16,040 bases of DNA, taken from Multifurca ochricompacta. Its lineage: Eukaryota > Basidiomycota > Agaricomycetes > Russulales > Russulaceae. The DNA is taken from assembly GCA_022496185.1 (NCBI GenBank), contig WTXG01000519.1, forward strand, positions 1 through 16,040. Reading direction: 5' to 3'. The stretch's first letter is position 1. Each line of letters begins with the position of its first letter. The notes beneath the pieces were generated by a model, which was given only the letters and a program-made list of their open reading frames with translations, was not told where the DNA came from and made no database searches. Positions 6,564-14,377 of this stretch are shown here, piece by piece. The translations under genes and the position numbers were made by a program.

Positions 6564-8123
6564 ATGGCTGCCACTCAATTCCCCTTTGTAATCCCTGCAC
6601 GGCCTGAAGATAATATCCCACAACATTTGAAACGATCCGCGTGTTGGCTTGAAGCGCACGAACAAGACGTCCCCTTCCGAGGTTACTGGGTGCCATATCG
6701 ACGAACTAATCTTGCTGTAGACTGGTATCGTGGAGTCTGGTACCATATCCATCCTAACAACCTAAATCAAATTGAAGCAATCAGAGTTGCACCAGAAGAA
6801 ACAGGGCTGAACTTACCAGACGACCCCTTCCTCGCACCCATAATTCTCCCATCAGCGCCAACGACGACTTCCCTCTTGGGTCAGAACGTTACCAGTACTA
6901 TAGCCCCCATGGCGACGGTAACAACCAGTGCGACCACCACGACTCCAGGACACGCGTGTGGGGCTTCGTTCACACAACCTAGCACAAGCGCAATCAGCCA
7001 AAACGCCAGCACAGGACTTACCTTGCCAGGACCAGGTGGACCCCTTGGAGGAAATCCAGGTGGAGGACCACCCGGAGGAGGACCACCCAGTGGAGGACCT
7101 GGAGGAGGAGGAGGACCTCAAGGCCCAATCGTACCCCTGGGACCAGGACTACATGCTCCAGGAGGACGCATTGAAGGAGCGCCCCCACCGTTCTTCGAAG
7201 GTGATCGATCCACAGCGAAGAGGTGGTTTTCTCAGCTTGAGCTACACCTTTTCTTGAACAAACATGCTGCAACTGTCATTGATGAGCAGAGTCGAGTTGC
7301 CTACGTACTAGCATTGATGAGAGGGCCCAAGGTTGACCGATGGGTCGAAGAACAAACTGACTGGCTCGTTGACATGGCACAAAACAGAATTAGAGTTCAA
7401 TGCCCTTGGAATGTTTTCTGTCAAACCTTCTTTGCCGCATGGTCTGACGTGGCGGCCGGACAAAAGGCATTACAGGCGCTCGAGAAATTACAAATGAAAG
7501 AAGGCAATATTGATGACTATATTGCTGAGTTCCGCAATCTAGCCGTCCGAGCCGGGCTACACCTCGATGACGCCACCGTTCGACAATATTTCTATTGCGG
7601 ACTACCCACCCGACTAGTATCGACAATGTTGACTCAAGATCAGCCACAGACTCTGGAGGAGGCAGCCAATTCAGCTAGGAGACATCATGCCAACTATGTT
7701 TTCATGAAGGGTCTCATTGGTAACAAGAAAGCCACAGATCCATCCCCATGTGGTAATAAATTCACCTTCTACAAGAAACGAGATCCAAATGCAATGGATG
7801 TGGACGCAATCAAAAAGGCAGTCACCTCCGAGGATAAAGAGCGTTACAAAAAGGAAGGCCAATGCTTCGAATGTGGCCGTCGGGGACACTTAGTCCGAGA
7901 TTGCCCAAACAGAAGCCCACGGCCAACTATGAGTACGCCGGCCCGAACTGCCACTATCACAGAAGTGACTCCGACGACTGCGACGGTACCCACCGGATCA
8001 AACGAATCCAAATCCACGATTGACGTCGTCGCGCTCACAACTGCATTGAAGACGATGACCGATGATCAACGTCTAGAGCTCCAAAATCAATTCAAGGACA
8101 ATGAGGATTTTTATATCGCTTGA
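6564..8123 (+). CDS. Gypsy Gag polyprotein with CCHC zinc knuckle
   Basis: The 519-residue protein starts at ATG 6564, 90 bp behind the 5' LTR. It has an N-terminal part without recognisable family, a Thr/Ser-rich linker (about residues 95-150), a Gly/Pro-rich run (about 154-195), a retrotransposon Gag capsid domain (about 205-375, with FFEGDRSTAKRWF and FRNLAVRAGL), and a zinc knuckle CFECGRRGHLVRDC at residues 434-447 (C-x2-C-x4-H-x4-C) that binds the element RNA. It ends with a short hydrophilic helix and a TGA at 8121. The frame is intact. Pol follows in the -1 frame, so Gag either stops here with Pol made by frameshifting, or the TGA results from one missing T in the T5 run at 8108-8112 and Gag-Pol is a single ORF as in Tf1. 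Confidence 0.93.
   Translation: MAATQFPFVIPARPEDNIPQHLKRSACWLEAHEQDVPFRGYWVPYRRTNLAVDWYRGVWYHIHPNNLNQIEAIRVAPEETGLNLPDDPFLAPIILPSAPTTTSLLGQNVTSTIAPMATVTTSATTTTPGHACGASFTQPSTSAISQNASTGLTLPGPGGPLGGNPGGGPPGGGPPSGGPGGGGGPQGPIVPLGPGLHAPGGRIEGAPPPFFEGDRSTAKRWFSQLELHLFLNKHAATVIDEQSRVAYVLALMRGPKVDRWVEEQTDWLVDMAQNRIRVQCPWNVFCQTFFAAWSDVAAGQKALQALEKLQMKEGNIDDYIAEFRNLAVRAGLHLDDATVRQYFYCGLPTRLVSTMLTQDQPQTLEEAANSARRHHANYVFMKGLIGNKKATDPSPCGNKFTFYKKRDPNAMDVDAIKKAVTSEDKERYKKEGQCFECGRRGHLVRDCPNRSPRPTMSTPARTATITEVTPTTATVPTGSNESKSTIDVVALTTALKTMTDDQRLELQNQFKDNEDFYIA
8105..8123 (+). other. Gag/Pol overlap, candidate -1 shift site
   Basis: The Pol frame is open only from 8105 (after a TGA at 8102) and Gag stops at 8123, so any shift must take place within these 19 bases. 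They contain a T5 run in Gag codons GAT TTT TAT. A -1 slip lets TTT re-pair fully but TAT pairs poorly on TTA, so this is not a canonical slippery heptamer. The TGA followed by two ATG codons is in the Gag frame and does not help restart in the Pol frame. Confidence 0.45.
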
Positions 8124-9222
8124 ATGATGCGGCCTTCATTCGAGCATTAGTTTCACACCATGTATTCATTTCACCAATCCGAGCAATGAAAATATTTATC
8201 CCTTTATATGGTGTGAAGGAAATGGCCAACATAGAAGCACTTGTGGATAGTGGTGCAACAGAAAACTTCATCAACTATAGAACAGTTATCAAGTATCGAC
8301 TCCAGACCAAACAACTCACGATTCCTAAGAAATTACGAAACGCGGACGGAACACCCAACGCTATGCGAAATATTGATCAATATGTTGAGCTAGAGGTAAT
8401 CACAGATGGTAAACTCAGGCGACATCGATTCTATATTGCATCAATTGGGACAGACCAAATGATCTTGGGATATCCATGGTTCGCTGCTAGTAACCCGCTT
8501 ATAGACCGGACACAAGGACGTCTCCTACAATCCATCCAACTTAATATACCCGGAGAACACATTAAACGACTCAATATCGTGCAAGAACTGGCAATTAAAG
8601 CGAAAGACAATCTGGAGCGCCCCTGGGATCAGATCATACCCCAAGAATACCACCGCCATCGGAAAGTATTCAGTGACCAAGAAGCTCAGCGATTCCCAGA
8701 GGCCAGACCTTGGGATCATCGGATCGAACTAAAGCCAGAGGCTCCGGCAACGTTGGATTGCAAGATCTATCCCTTAGGACCTGGAGAGCAAGACGCACTA
8801 AATAGATTCCTGGAAGAACACTTACAGAAGGGGTACATCCAAGAGTCCAAGTCCCCATATGCGTCACCATTCTTCTTTATTAAGAAAAAAGATGGGAAGC
8901 TCAGACTGGTTCAAGACTATCGCAAACTTAATGAGTGGACGATCCGAAATACCTACCCCTTGCCACTGATTCCCGAGCTCATCGATCGAGTCCGCGGCAG
9001 CACCCTGTTTACAAAGATGGATGTCCACTGGGGGTACAACAACATCCGCATAGTTCCAGAAGACCGATGGAAAGCAGCCTTTAAGACAAACCGCGGTCTG
9101 TATGAACCAAACATCATGTTCTTTGGTTTGACAAACTCTCCTGCAACGTTCCAAACGATGATGAATGCTGAATTCCGCGAAGAACTTAATGAACGCGATG
9201 ACTCCGGAAGGCCTGGTTCACT
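8105..9222 (+). pseudogene. Gypsy Pol part 1: aspartic protease and first half of RT
   Basis: The frame contains the retropepsin signature ALVDSGATENFI (catalytic Asp codon at 8246) and then the RT fingers and palm: LPEL-like linker, SPYASPFFFIKKKDGKLRLVQDYRKLN in two conserved blocks, motif A in TLFTKMDVHWGYNNIRI (most relatives have LDL or LDR there), and the FGLTNSPATFQ motif. The protease would mature Gag-Pol and RT copies the RNA. The frame runs into a stop at 9242-9244, but the conserved sequence leaves it at about 9217-9222, where one base is missing. There is no ATG near the frame start, in line with synthesis as a Gag-Pol fusion. Confidence 0.92.
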
Positions 9223-9415
9223 GTATACATGGACGACATTTTAATCCACACTGATCACGACCTTCACAATCACCGATCTAAAGTACATCGCATCTTAGAT
9301 AAGCTGAATAATTAGATCTCTATCTCAAACCGGAGAAGTGCGCCTTTGAGCAAACACGCATAGAATATCTTGGACTGATTCTGGAGGCAAACCAAGTGCA
9401 TATGGACCCAGTAAA
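9223..9415 (+). pseudogene. Gypsy Pol part 2: RT catalytic YMDD and thumb, in two frames
   Basis: The catalytic box VYMDDILIHT begins at 9223 in the next frame, with both Asp codons present (9232-9237). Around 9311-9314 a base is missing and the reading continues in a third frame as DLYLKPEKCAFEQ and EYLGLIL. At the AAA of 9413-9415 another base is missing, after which the frame of the next entry starts. This piece is too fragmented for any one frame to be long, but the joined motifs are unmistakable RT palm and thumb sequence. Confidence 0.87.
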
Positions 9416-10048
9416 GTGGAAGGTGTGGCTACCTGGAGAACACCGACTACTGTCAAAGAAGTCCGATTGTTTTTGGGTTTTTGTCAATTCTATCGTCGAT
9501 TCATCCAGGGATTTAGTAAGATCGCAGCCCCGTTAAACGCCCTTACAAGCGCGAAGAATCCCTGGAAATGGACACCTGCAGAACAAGACGCATTTGATAC
9601 CCTCAAACAGCGAGTTACCTCCCAGCCGGTGCTAGCGCAACCTGATTTCGATAAACCCTTCATCGTAGACGCGGATGCTTCTGGATATGCTCTAGGTGCC
9701 ACCCTTAGCCAGAAGGATCACGATGACCGACTCCACCCTATCGCCTATCTGTCGAAAACCTTGGATGCAACGCAGCGCAACTGGGACATATACGATCGCG
9801 AACTATTTGCTATCATCATTGCGTTTAGATCGTGGCGTCAGTATCTTCTCGGCGCTAAACACAAAGTCCAAGTCCGCACCGATCACAACAACCTACAGTA
9901 TTTCAAGGCGCCCCAAAAACTCAATCGGAGACAGGCCAGATGGCTCCAGGAAATTGCAGACTTCGACTTCACTCTCGAGCACGTCCCAGGAAAGCTGCAT
10001 ACGGTCGCCGATATGCTCTCACGACGCCAGATGCAGATCGCGGATTAG
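9416..10048 (+). pseudogene. Gypsy Pol part 3: RT connection and RNase H
   Basis: The frame begins in the conserved VRLFLGFCQFYRRFI block and enters the RNase H domain of gypsy Pol, with DADASGYALGATLSQ (first catalytic Asp), NWDIYDRELFAII (catalytic Glu in RELFAI) and RTDHNNLQYF (next catalytic Asp). It ends in the usual HVPGKLHTVADMLSRR. The stop at 10046-10048 is caused by loss of one base at the CC of 10027-10028; the next frame continues with the linker to integrase. RNase H removes the RNA template and makes the polypurine primer. Confidence 0.93.
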
Positions 10049-11409
10049 AAGACAACGACGAGGTCACTGTCTTACCGGCCAAATTGTTTGTCAAAACGTC
10101 ACGATCAGTGAAACTTCCGTTCCCTCAGACCCTTCCCGAACGACGCGAAATCCTTCAACGTTACCATGATCACATCCTGGCAGGACACCCAGGCATCGAT
10201 AAAACCACACGTGGAGTTCAACGCGAGTACGAAGGCAGCGATCTCAAAGAATTTGTACGCGATTACGTCAAGGGATGTGCCAAGTGTCAGGAAAATAAGC
10301 CAAAGCTTACGAAGAAGGCGCCAATCTTCCCGCTTGACGTACCGGCGACGTCCGGCCCATTTCAATATATAGCTATGGATCTAATTACGGATCTCCCGTC
10401 AACAGGGAGATACGACGCGGTACTCACGATTGTAGATCAAGGTTGCTCCAAGGCCGCCCGTTTTATACCTTGTTCCAAAGAAATCACTGGAGAGGGTATA
10501 GCTACCCTCTATTATCGTCACCTCTTTCCGATCTTTGGCATCCCGCGGCGCATAATCTCGGATCGCGATCCGCGCTTCACATCGCACTTCTCACGCGCGC
10601 TTGCAAAGACTCTCAAGATCCAGCAAAACTTATCGACTGCATTCCACCCACAAACCGACGGTTCCAGCGAACGTATGAATCTATGGCTGGAACAATACCT
10701 ACGACTCTGGATAAGCGACGATCAGTATAAATGGCCAGAGTATCTACCGCTGGCTGAATATGTGCACAACTCGTGGCCACACGACAAAACAAAACTCTCT
10801 CCGCACGTATTACTCCACGGAATGCAATTCGACTGGAAAGGGGAGACCTTCGATACAGACGTGCCACAAGTGAACGAACGGTTACAGAGCCTCAGGGATG
10901 CACGATCTCGAGCGGAAACTGCGTTCCGGACATCCACGGATCACCCGACCCGCGTGCAATTCGACGTGGGCTCACAGGTCTGGCTAGAGGGGAAAAACCT
11001 CAAGACGTATTTTCCCTCATCGAAATTAGCCCCCCGTCGATACGGACCATTCACGATCTTGGCCTCTATTTCCCCGGTGGCTTATCGATTAGCCCTGCCA
11101 GCCCACATGAGAATCCATGATGTATTTCACATCAACCTCTTATCGCCTTACCAAGAAACTGATGCCCATGGTCCGAATTACACGAGACCACCTCCTGAAC
11201 TTATAAATCAGGAAGAGGAATATGAAATTGACGCGATCCTCAATCACCGAACTTATGGCCGATCAAGAAAGCTTCAATACCTAGTCAGCTGGAAAGGCTA
11301 TCCAGCCAGCGACAACTCGTGGGTTGACGAGGCCGACTGCAACGCGCCGGACCTTCTCAAGTCCTATTCCGCCTCACTAACAAGGCGCCGGGGTCGGCAC
11401 CAACCTTAA
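10029..11409 (+). pseudogene. Gypsy Pol part 4: integrase with chromodomain
   Basis: The reading frame is open from 9940 but homologous sequence starts at about 10029. It contains the H2C2 zinc-binding region (HDHILAGHPG ... CAKCQENK), the integrase core with the triad Asp 10378 (IAMDLIT), Asp 10561 (ISDRDPRF) and Glu 10669 (QTDGSSERMN), and the C-terminal GPF region. The last part (about 11215-11370) is a chromodomain with YEIDAIL, LQYLVSWKGYP and DNSWV, including Tyr and Trp residues expected in the methyl-lysine cage. Such domains direct integration of chromoviruses to H3K9-methylated heterochromatin. It stops with TAA at 11407. This segment itself is undamaged; it is cut off from the rest by the shift near 10027. 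Confidence 0.94.
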
Positions 11410-11418
11410 GAGGGGGAA
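11408..11418 (+). other. Polypurine tract-like site directly after pol
   Basis: AAGAGGGGGAA overlaps the pol stop codon. Many fungal gypsy elements have their plus-strand primer at exactly this place, followed by the LTR. Here the accessory ORF and another purine tract lie between it and the 3' LTR. It may be a relic of an ancestral PPT or a second plus-strand primer. Confidence 0.4.
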
Positions 11419-11545
11419 TATTTTGCCAGAATTTCGCTGATCTGAACAATAGCTTGCTACATTTACTAATATTCCCATCCTGGCCCGCATTAGACGAACA
11501 ACTCGTCTCTTTCAGACAAGAAAGTTGACCAAAATAATCCCTAGA

Positions 11546-12637
11546 ATGAGCACAAAAACCCCCAGCCAACATCCTTTTCTTCTTGTAGATATGTCAATCA
11601 TTAAACCAACTGTAGATGCCATCTACGACGCCGCTAACTTAGGAGCTCTCAAATACCCACACAACGCGCCCACGCTTCCCCGACGCCGACATCATCCACG
11701 CCTGCCACCCATTTCTCATTTACCATGGAGGATGATCCTGTCCAGGATATGTTACTGCTACTACAACCACTCACATCAGGATCTCGAGCTAGACCATCAT
11801 GAGCAAGCACTGGGCACGCTTCAAGAGACTCGAGAAGATCCGAGGGTCGAAGTTCGCACTGACGAAGACGAACACTTAGACGACGACGGACGAGAAATCT
11901 TAGAGCTAGAACAACCACCACACGAAGAGGCGATAGACTCAGACAGAGACGCGACAGACCACTATGACCACCCTGGAGCCCCGTTTGAACTCAATCATCA
12001 GACCTCCCCCTTCTTTTTCAATCAACAAATCACTGACAGTCTTGGACGCCTACACGAAGCCCGTTATATTGCCTACGAATATCGACGCGCCGATCCCCGA
12101 GTCGCCTGCACCATGGGAGCACGACACCCCATTTTCTATTTCCCATTACATACTCGCCCCCACCCACGATACAGGCGTGGAGCAAACCCAATCCTCAACC
12201 GCCTCCAGCGACGTCTCTTTGACGCAGATCAAGGCTTCGCTCCCCTGGTTAACGTCGCACTGGATGACCTTCGCGATCCCGAGGCCTGGGCAGAAGTTTC
12301 GCGTTATCGATATGCCACGCGACGCCTCGACATGGTCCATAGCGAACTGGCGCATTGGCGACGTCTGGCGGAGCAAGTCCACCGTGATATCCAACACGCG
12401 ATCCACGCGTTGTCCCGCGGCGATGTGTATCATCGCTTGTTTCCTTATCTAACTTATGCTTATGCTTGGAACCGCCCTATGAGCCCAGAGGACGCGATTC
12501 AGTATGCGCCTGACCCAGACCTTCGAACAGTGCTCCAAGCAGGCGGGATCGGCAGTTCGAGACGCCCTCAACGACGCCGCGGCCTGCGCGCTCTCCCTCA
12601 ACTCATTGACCTGACGCACGATGATGACTCAGCTTGA
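11546..12637 (+). CDS. Accessory ORF of the chromovirus with C-terminal SUMO-interaction-like motif
   Basis: The intact 363-residue frame starts at the first ATG (MSTKTPSQHP), 136 bp after the pol stop, and ends 29 bp before the 3' LTR. I do not recognise its family. It has a Pro/Arg/His-rich N-terminus, an acidic stretch (about residues 96-138), an Arg-rich helical middle with many Trp and Tyr (about 240-312), a basic patch (RRPQRRR) and the terminal motif LIDLTHDDDSA (353-363). LIDLT followed by acidic residues fits the SUMO-interaction consensus (hydrophobic-Asp-hydrophobic-Thr plus acidic tail), as in PIAS proteins. There is no signal peptide and no membrane segment, so it is not an Env protein despite its position. 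It could be expressed from a spliced or internal transcript; the sequence does not show how. Function unknown; host-factor binding or nuclear targeting is only a guess. Confidence 0.75.
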   Translation: MSTKTPSQHPFLLVDMSIIKPTVDAIYDAANLGALKYPHNAPTLPRRRHHPRLPPISHLPWRMILSRICYCYYNHSHQDLELDHHEQALGTLQETREDPRVEVRTDEDEHLDDDGREILELEQPPHEEAIDSDRDATDHYDHPGAPFELNHQTSPFFFNQQITDSLGRLHEARYIAYEYRRADPRVACTMGARHPIFYFPLHTRPHPRYRRGANPILNRLQRRLFDADQGFAPLVNVALDDLRDPEAWAEVSRYRYATRRLDMVHSELAHWRRLAEQVHRDIQHAIHALSRGDVYHRLFPYLTYAYAWNRPMSPEDAIQYAPDPDLRTVLQAGGIGSSRRPQRRRGLRALPQLIDLTHDDDSA

Positions 12638-12656
12638 GGCCAAGCTGGACGTTACA

Positions 12657-12666
12657 GGAGGGGTGA
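12657..12666 (+). other. 3' polypurine tract of the + strand gypsy element
   Basis: GGAGGGGTGA stands directly before the 3' LTR start (TGTGACGG). It would serve as primer for plus-strand DNA after RNase H cleavage. The minus-strand element has the related AAGAGGGGGTGA at the same place. Confidence 0.8.
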
Positions 12667-13268
12667 TGTGACGGTTTCCGATGGCGTGTGACAAGGTTTG
12701 TGACAGGAACGTGACGTTTTTCGAGTCGCGCGCGCGCGCGTTCGGTTTGAGTTATGTGACTAGAAGGCTGGTAATTCTTATGATCTGATTGTTTAACTGC
12801 ACACCACGCTTGTGCTACAGAGGGTGCAACCCCTCTTACTAATTCCCATCTTATTTCAGGGCCTAACCCCTGGAGCATATGATTATCTGGATACTTATTG
12901 GAACCTTCTGATTAGCTTATATTTACTGATTGTACCTCACTCAGGATGTATTTAAGCTACTAGATTAACTGAGACAGACTTTAAGTCTGTTCTCTTGTAT
13001 CTAATACAGGTGCATTCGACTTCATAGAACCCACTTGAACTCCCTAAGTAGCAGCTTGAGGAGTCTTCTTCCCAGTAGCTTAGCAGGGCCTATTGCCGCT
13101 GCCTTCGACTCGTTTTCTGCACGCGCCCCCTCCATATCATGTGGGCACTTGAAACGTTGACCTGACTGGATCTTCTTTACTAGAACTTGAATCTTGAGTG
13201 CGCCCGGATCTTGAGGGCCTTCGGACACAGAAAACACGACTGGACACAGCAGGCATCTGGCTGTGACA
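12667..13268 (+). repeat. 3' LTR of the + strand gypsy element
   Basis: This 602-bp partner of 5867-6473 shares ends, the TATA-like box, the palindrome and the 11-nt start segment (12983-12993). A CG-dinucleotide run lies at about 12726-12740, longer than in the 5' LTR. The next bases, GGAAG, do not match the AATCC in front of the 5' LTR. Confidence 0.95.
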
Positions 13269-13349
13269 GGAAGTGTAGAGTGGGCGGTAAAGAAGGGTTG
13301 TCGTTAGGGAGGGTGAAGAAGACAGGGAGGGAGGGTAAAAATTGTAACA
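13269..13349 (-). repeat. Truncated 3' LTR of the minus-strand element
   Basis: On the minus strand the LTR should begin with TGTTACAATTTT at 13349, directly behind the polypurine tract. Only 81 bp of it remain, a pyrimidine-rich stretch with CCCTCCCTCCC, up to the junction with the gypsy LTR. The boundary is inferred from the tract and from the TG start; no second copy is in the window. Confidence 0.65.
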
Positions 13350-13361
13350 TCACCCCCTCTT
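13350..13361 (-). other. 3' polypurine tract of the minus-strand element
   Basis: On the minus strand AAGAGGGGGTGA precedes the LTR start. The same 12-mer occurs inside the integrase coding region of this element at 15908-15919. Confidence 0.72.
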
Positions 13362-13380
13362 CTGGTTCTAGCAGACCCGG

Positions 13381-14373
13381 CTAGAAACGACTCGTACCGT
13401 CATCGTCCTGCACCAAGTCCAGGTAATCATCAGCTACATTACGATCATCCAACGTGTAGTTCTCCTTGTCTGAATCTTGTGGACATTGGTGGGTGTGAAG
13501 AAATCTGTATGGGCCACGCTGCCCACACGAACGACACAGATCATGGACTGGGCAGTCCAATTCATGATGTCCCGAGTTGTGGCAGAGGCACTTGCCACAC
13601 CATCCGGACAGATTGACGATCGTCGGGGCGACTCCCACGCGACAGAAGATGCAGAAGCGGCTCCAATGGAGGTTGCTGTGACAGTGCCAGCACCACTTGC
13701 GGTTGAGAGGGCAGTTCCAGCTGATGTGATACTTGCTGTCACATCACCAGCACGTCTCTCCTCGTGGGTTTTCATGCATGCGCGGCATCTCGAATCGATT
13801 CGGCAGCAGTTGCGGGGCAGCCCCCAACGACCGTGGAGGAAGGGGTCGGGCATATGTATCGGCATACCTTTCGGCGATGGTCTGGTACGCATCCCCTATC
13901 TCCAGCCTTTTTCTGATCTCCACCAGTTCCTGCTCTATCTGGAACATCCCATTGGTCAACCTTGCCATCATCTTCGCATGTTCCTTGTATTGTCTGTTGA
14001 GAGTGACGCGCAACGTCAAATTCTTCCGCAGTCTCATCACCTCTGCTTTGAACGTGGAAGGCACATGTCATTTAATACCTCATCGATCGCGAAGGCACGA
14101 GAATCCTCGGCGGCCAAATGTCCAAGCTGTTTGTCGTCATCGTATGGTGCAGCTGTCCGGTATACCTTTCCTCCAAATACACTGGAGCTCCATACACAGG
14201 CCACCCTTCCTCATACATCCTGCAACGTCCATCCCTCCATTGGTGTAGAATATATATTGGCGATGGCGTGGTTCCGTCCGCCATGGTAATCTCGAGAGGG
14301 AAGTACATGAGGAGTTGGGATTATTAGCAATGAACGGAAATTCGGGTACTTCGTCATCCAATTCCATGCCCAA
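13381..14373 (-). pseudogene. Accessory ORF of minus-strand element: coiled-coil-like middle and zinc-knuckle array
   Basis: Between the chromodomain and the polypurine tract lies a broken gene read from about 14373 down to a TAG at 13381. Its pieces are an acidic N-terminal part (ELDDEVPEFPFIANN), FPLEITMADGTTPSPIYI and PVYLEERYTG from 14308 on, a short piece in another frame (around 14155-14075), a charged helical stretch (14064 down to about 13850, MRLRKNLTLRV, MFQIEQELVEIRKRLEI) likely to form a coiled coil, and a Cys/His-rich C-terminus. There, two CCHC knuckles are readable: C-W-stop-C-DSKY-H-ISWN-C, with TGA at 13744-13746 in the second spacer residue, and CWHCHSNLHWSRFC; two more Cys/His clusters follow (CLCHNSGHHELDC, CRSCGQRG). 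The last 13381-14064 is one frame except for that TGA. Nucleic-acid binding is expected from the knuckles. True N-terminus and function are unknown. Confidence 0.68.
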
Positions 14374-14377
14374 CAGA

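Larger units (their letters stand above)
5867..13268 (+). mobile_element. Ty3/gypsy chromovirus with accessory ORF
   Basis: Two LTRs (5867-6473 and 12667-13268) enclose Gag, protease, RT, RNase H, integrase and chromodomain in gypsy order, plus an additional ORF before the 3' polypurine tract. Total length is about 7.4 kb. The primer-binding site suggests self-priming as in Tf1/sushi elements. Pol is broken by four single-base shifts but has no substitution-type stop. The two LTRs are unequal and the flanks give no target duplication, so the copy is probably a recombinant of two elements of the same family. Confidence 0.93.

Noticed and set aside
6398..6607. Frame overlapping the gypsy 5' LTR end and Gag start
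   Set aside because: It spans the primer-binding site and has no conserved motif; Gag in another frame is clearly the real gene.
6852..7272. Minus-strand and +1 frames rich in Ser, Trp or Glu across the Gag Gly/Pro region
   Set aside because: They are by-products of the GGA/CCA-rich repeat coding Gly and Pro in Gag.
10443..11120. Other-frame reading across the integrase gene
   Set aside because: The integrase frame shows the full catalytic triad and chromodomain; the alternatives have no motif.
11964..12452. 162-codon frame inside the accessory ORF of the + element
   Set aside because: Nested in the longer intact 363-residue frame, with no recognisable motif; most likely a shadow, although I cannot fully exclude overlapping coding.
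11546..12637. Envelope (Env) gene
   Set aside because: Despite the position there is no signal peptide, no hydrophobic membrane segment and no Cys pattern suggesting a surface glycoprotein.
5862..13273. Inverted or offset target duplication for the gypsy element
   Set aside because: AATCC and GGAAG match neither directly nor as reverse complement (GGATT).
13477..14289. 270-codon + strand frame opposite the zinc-knuckle gene
   Set aside because: The opposite strand shows regularly spaced CCHC knuckles, and the element context demands the minus strand.
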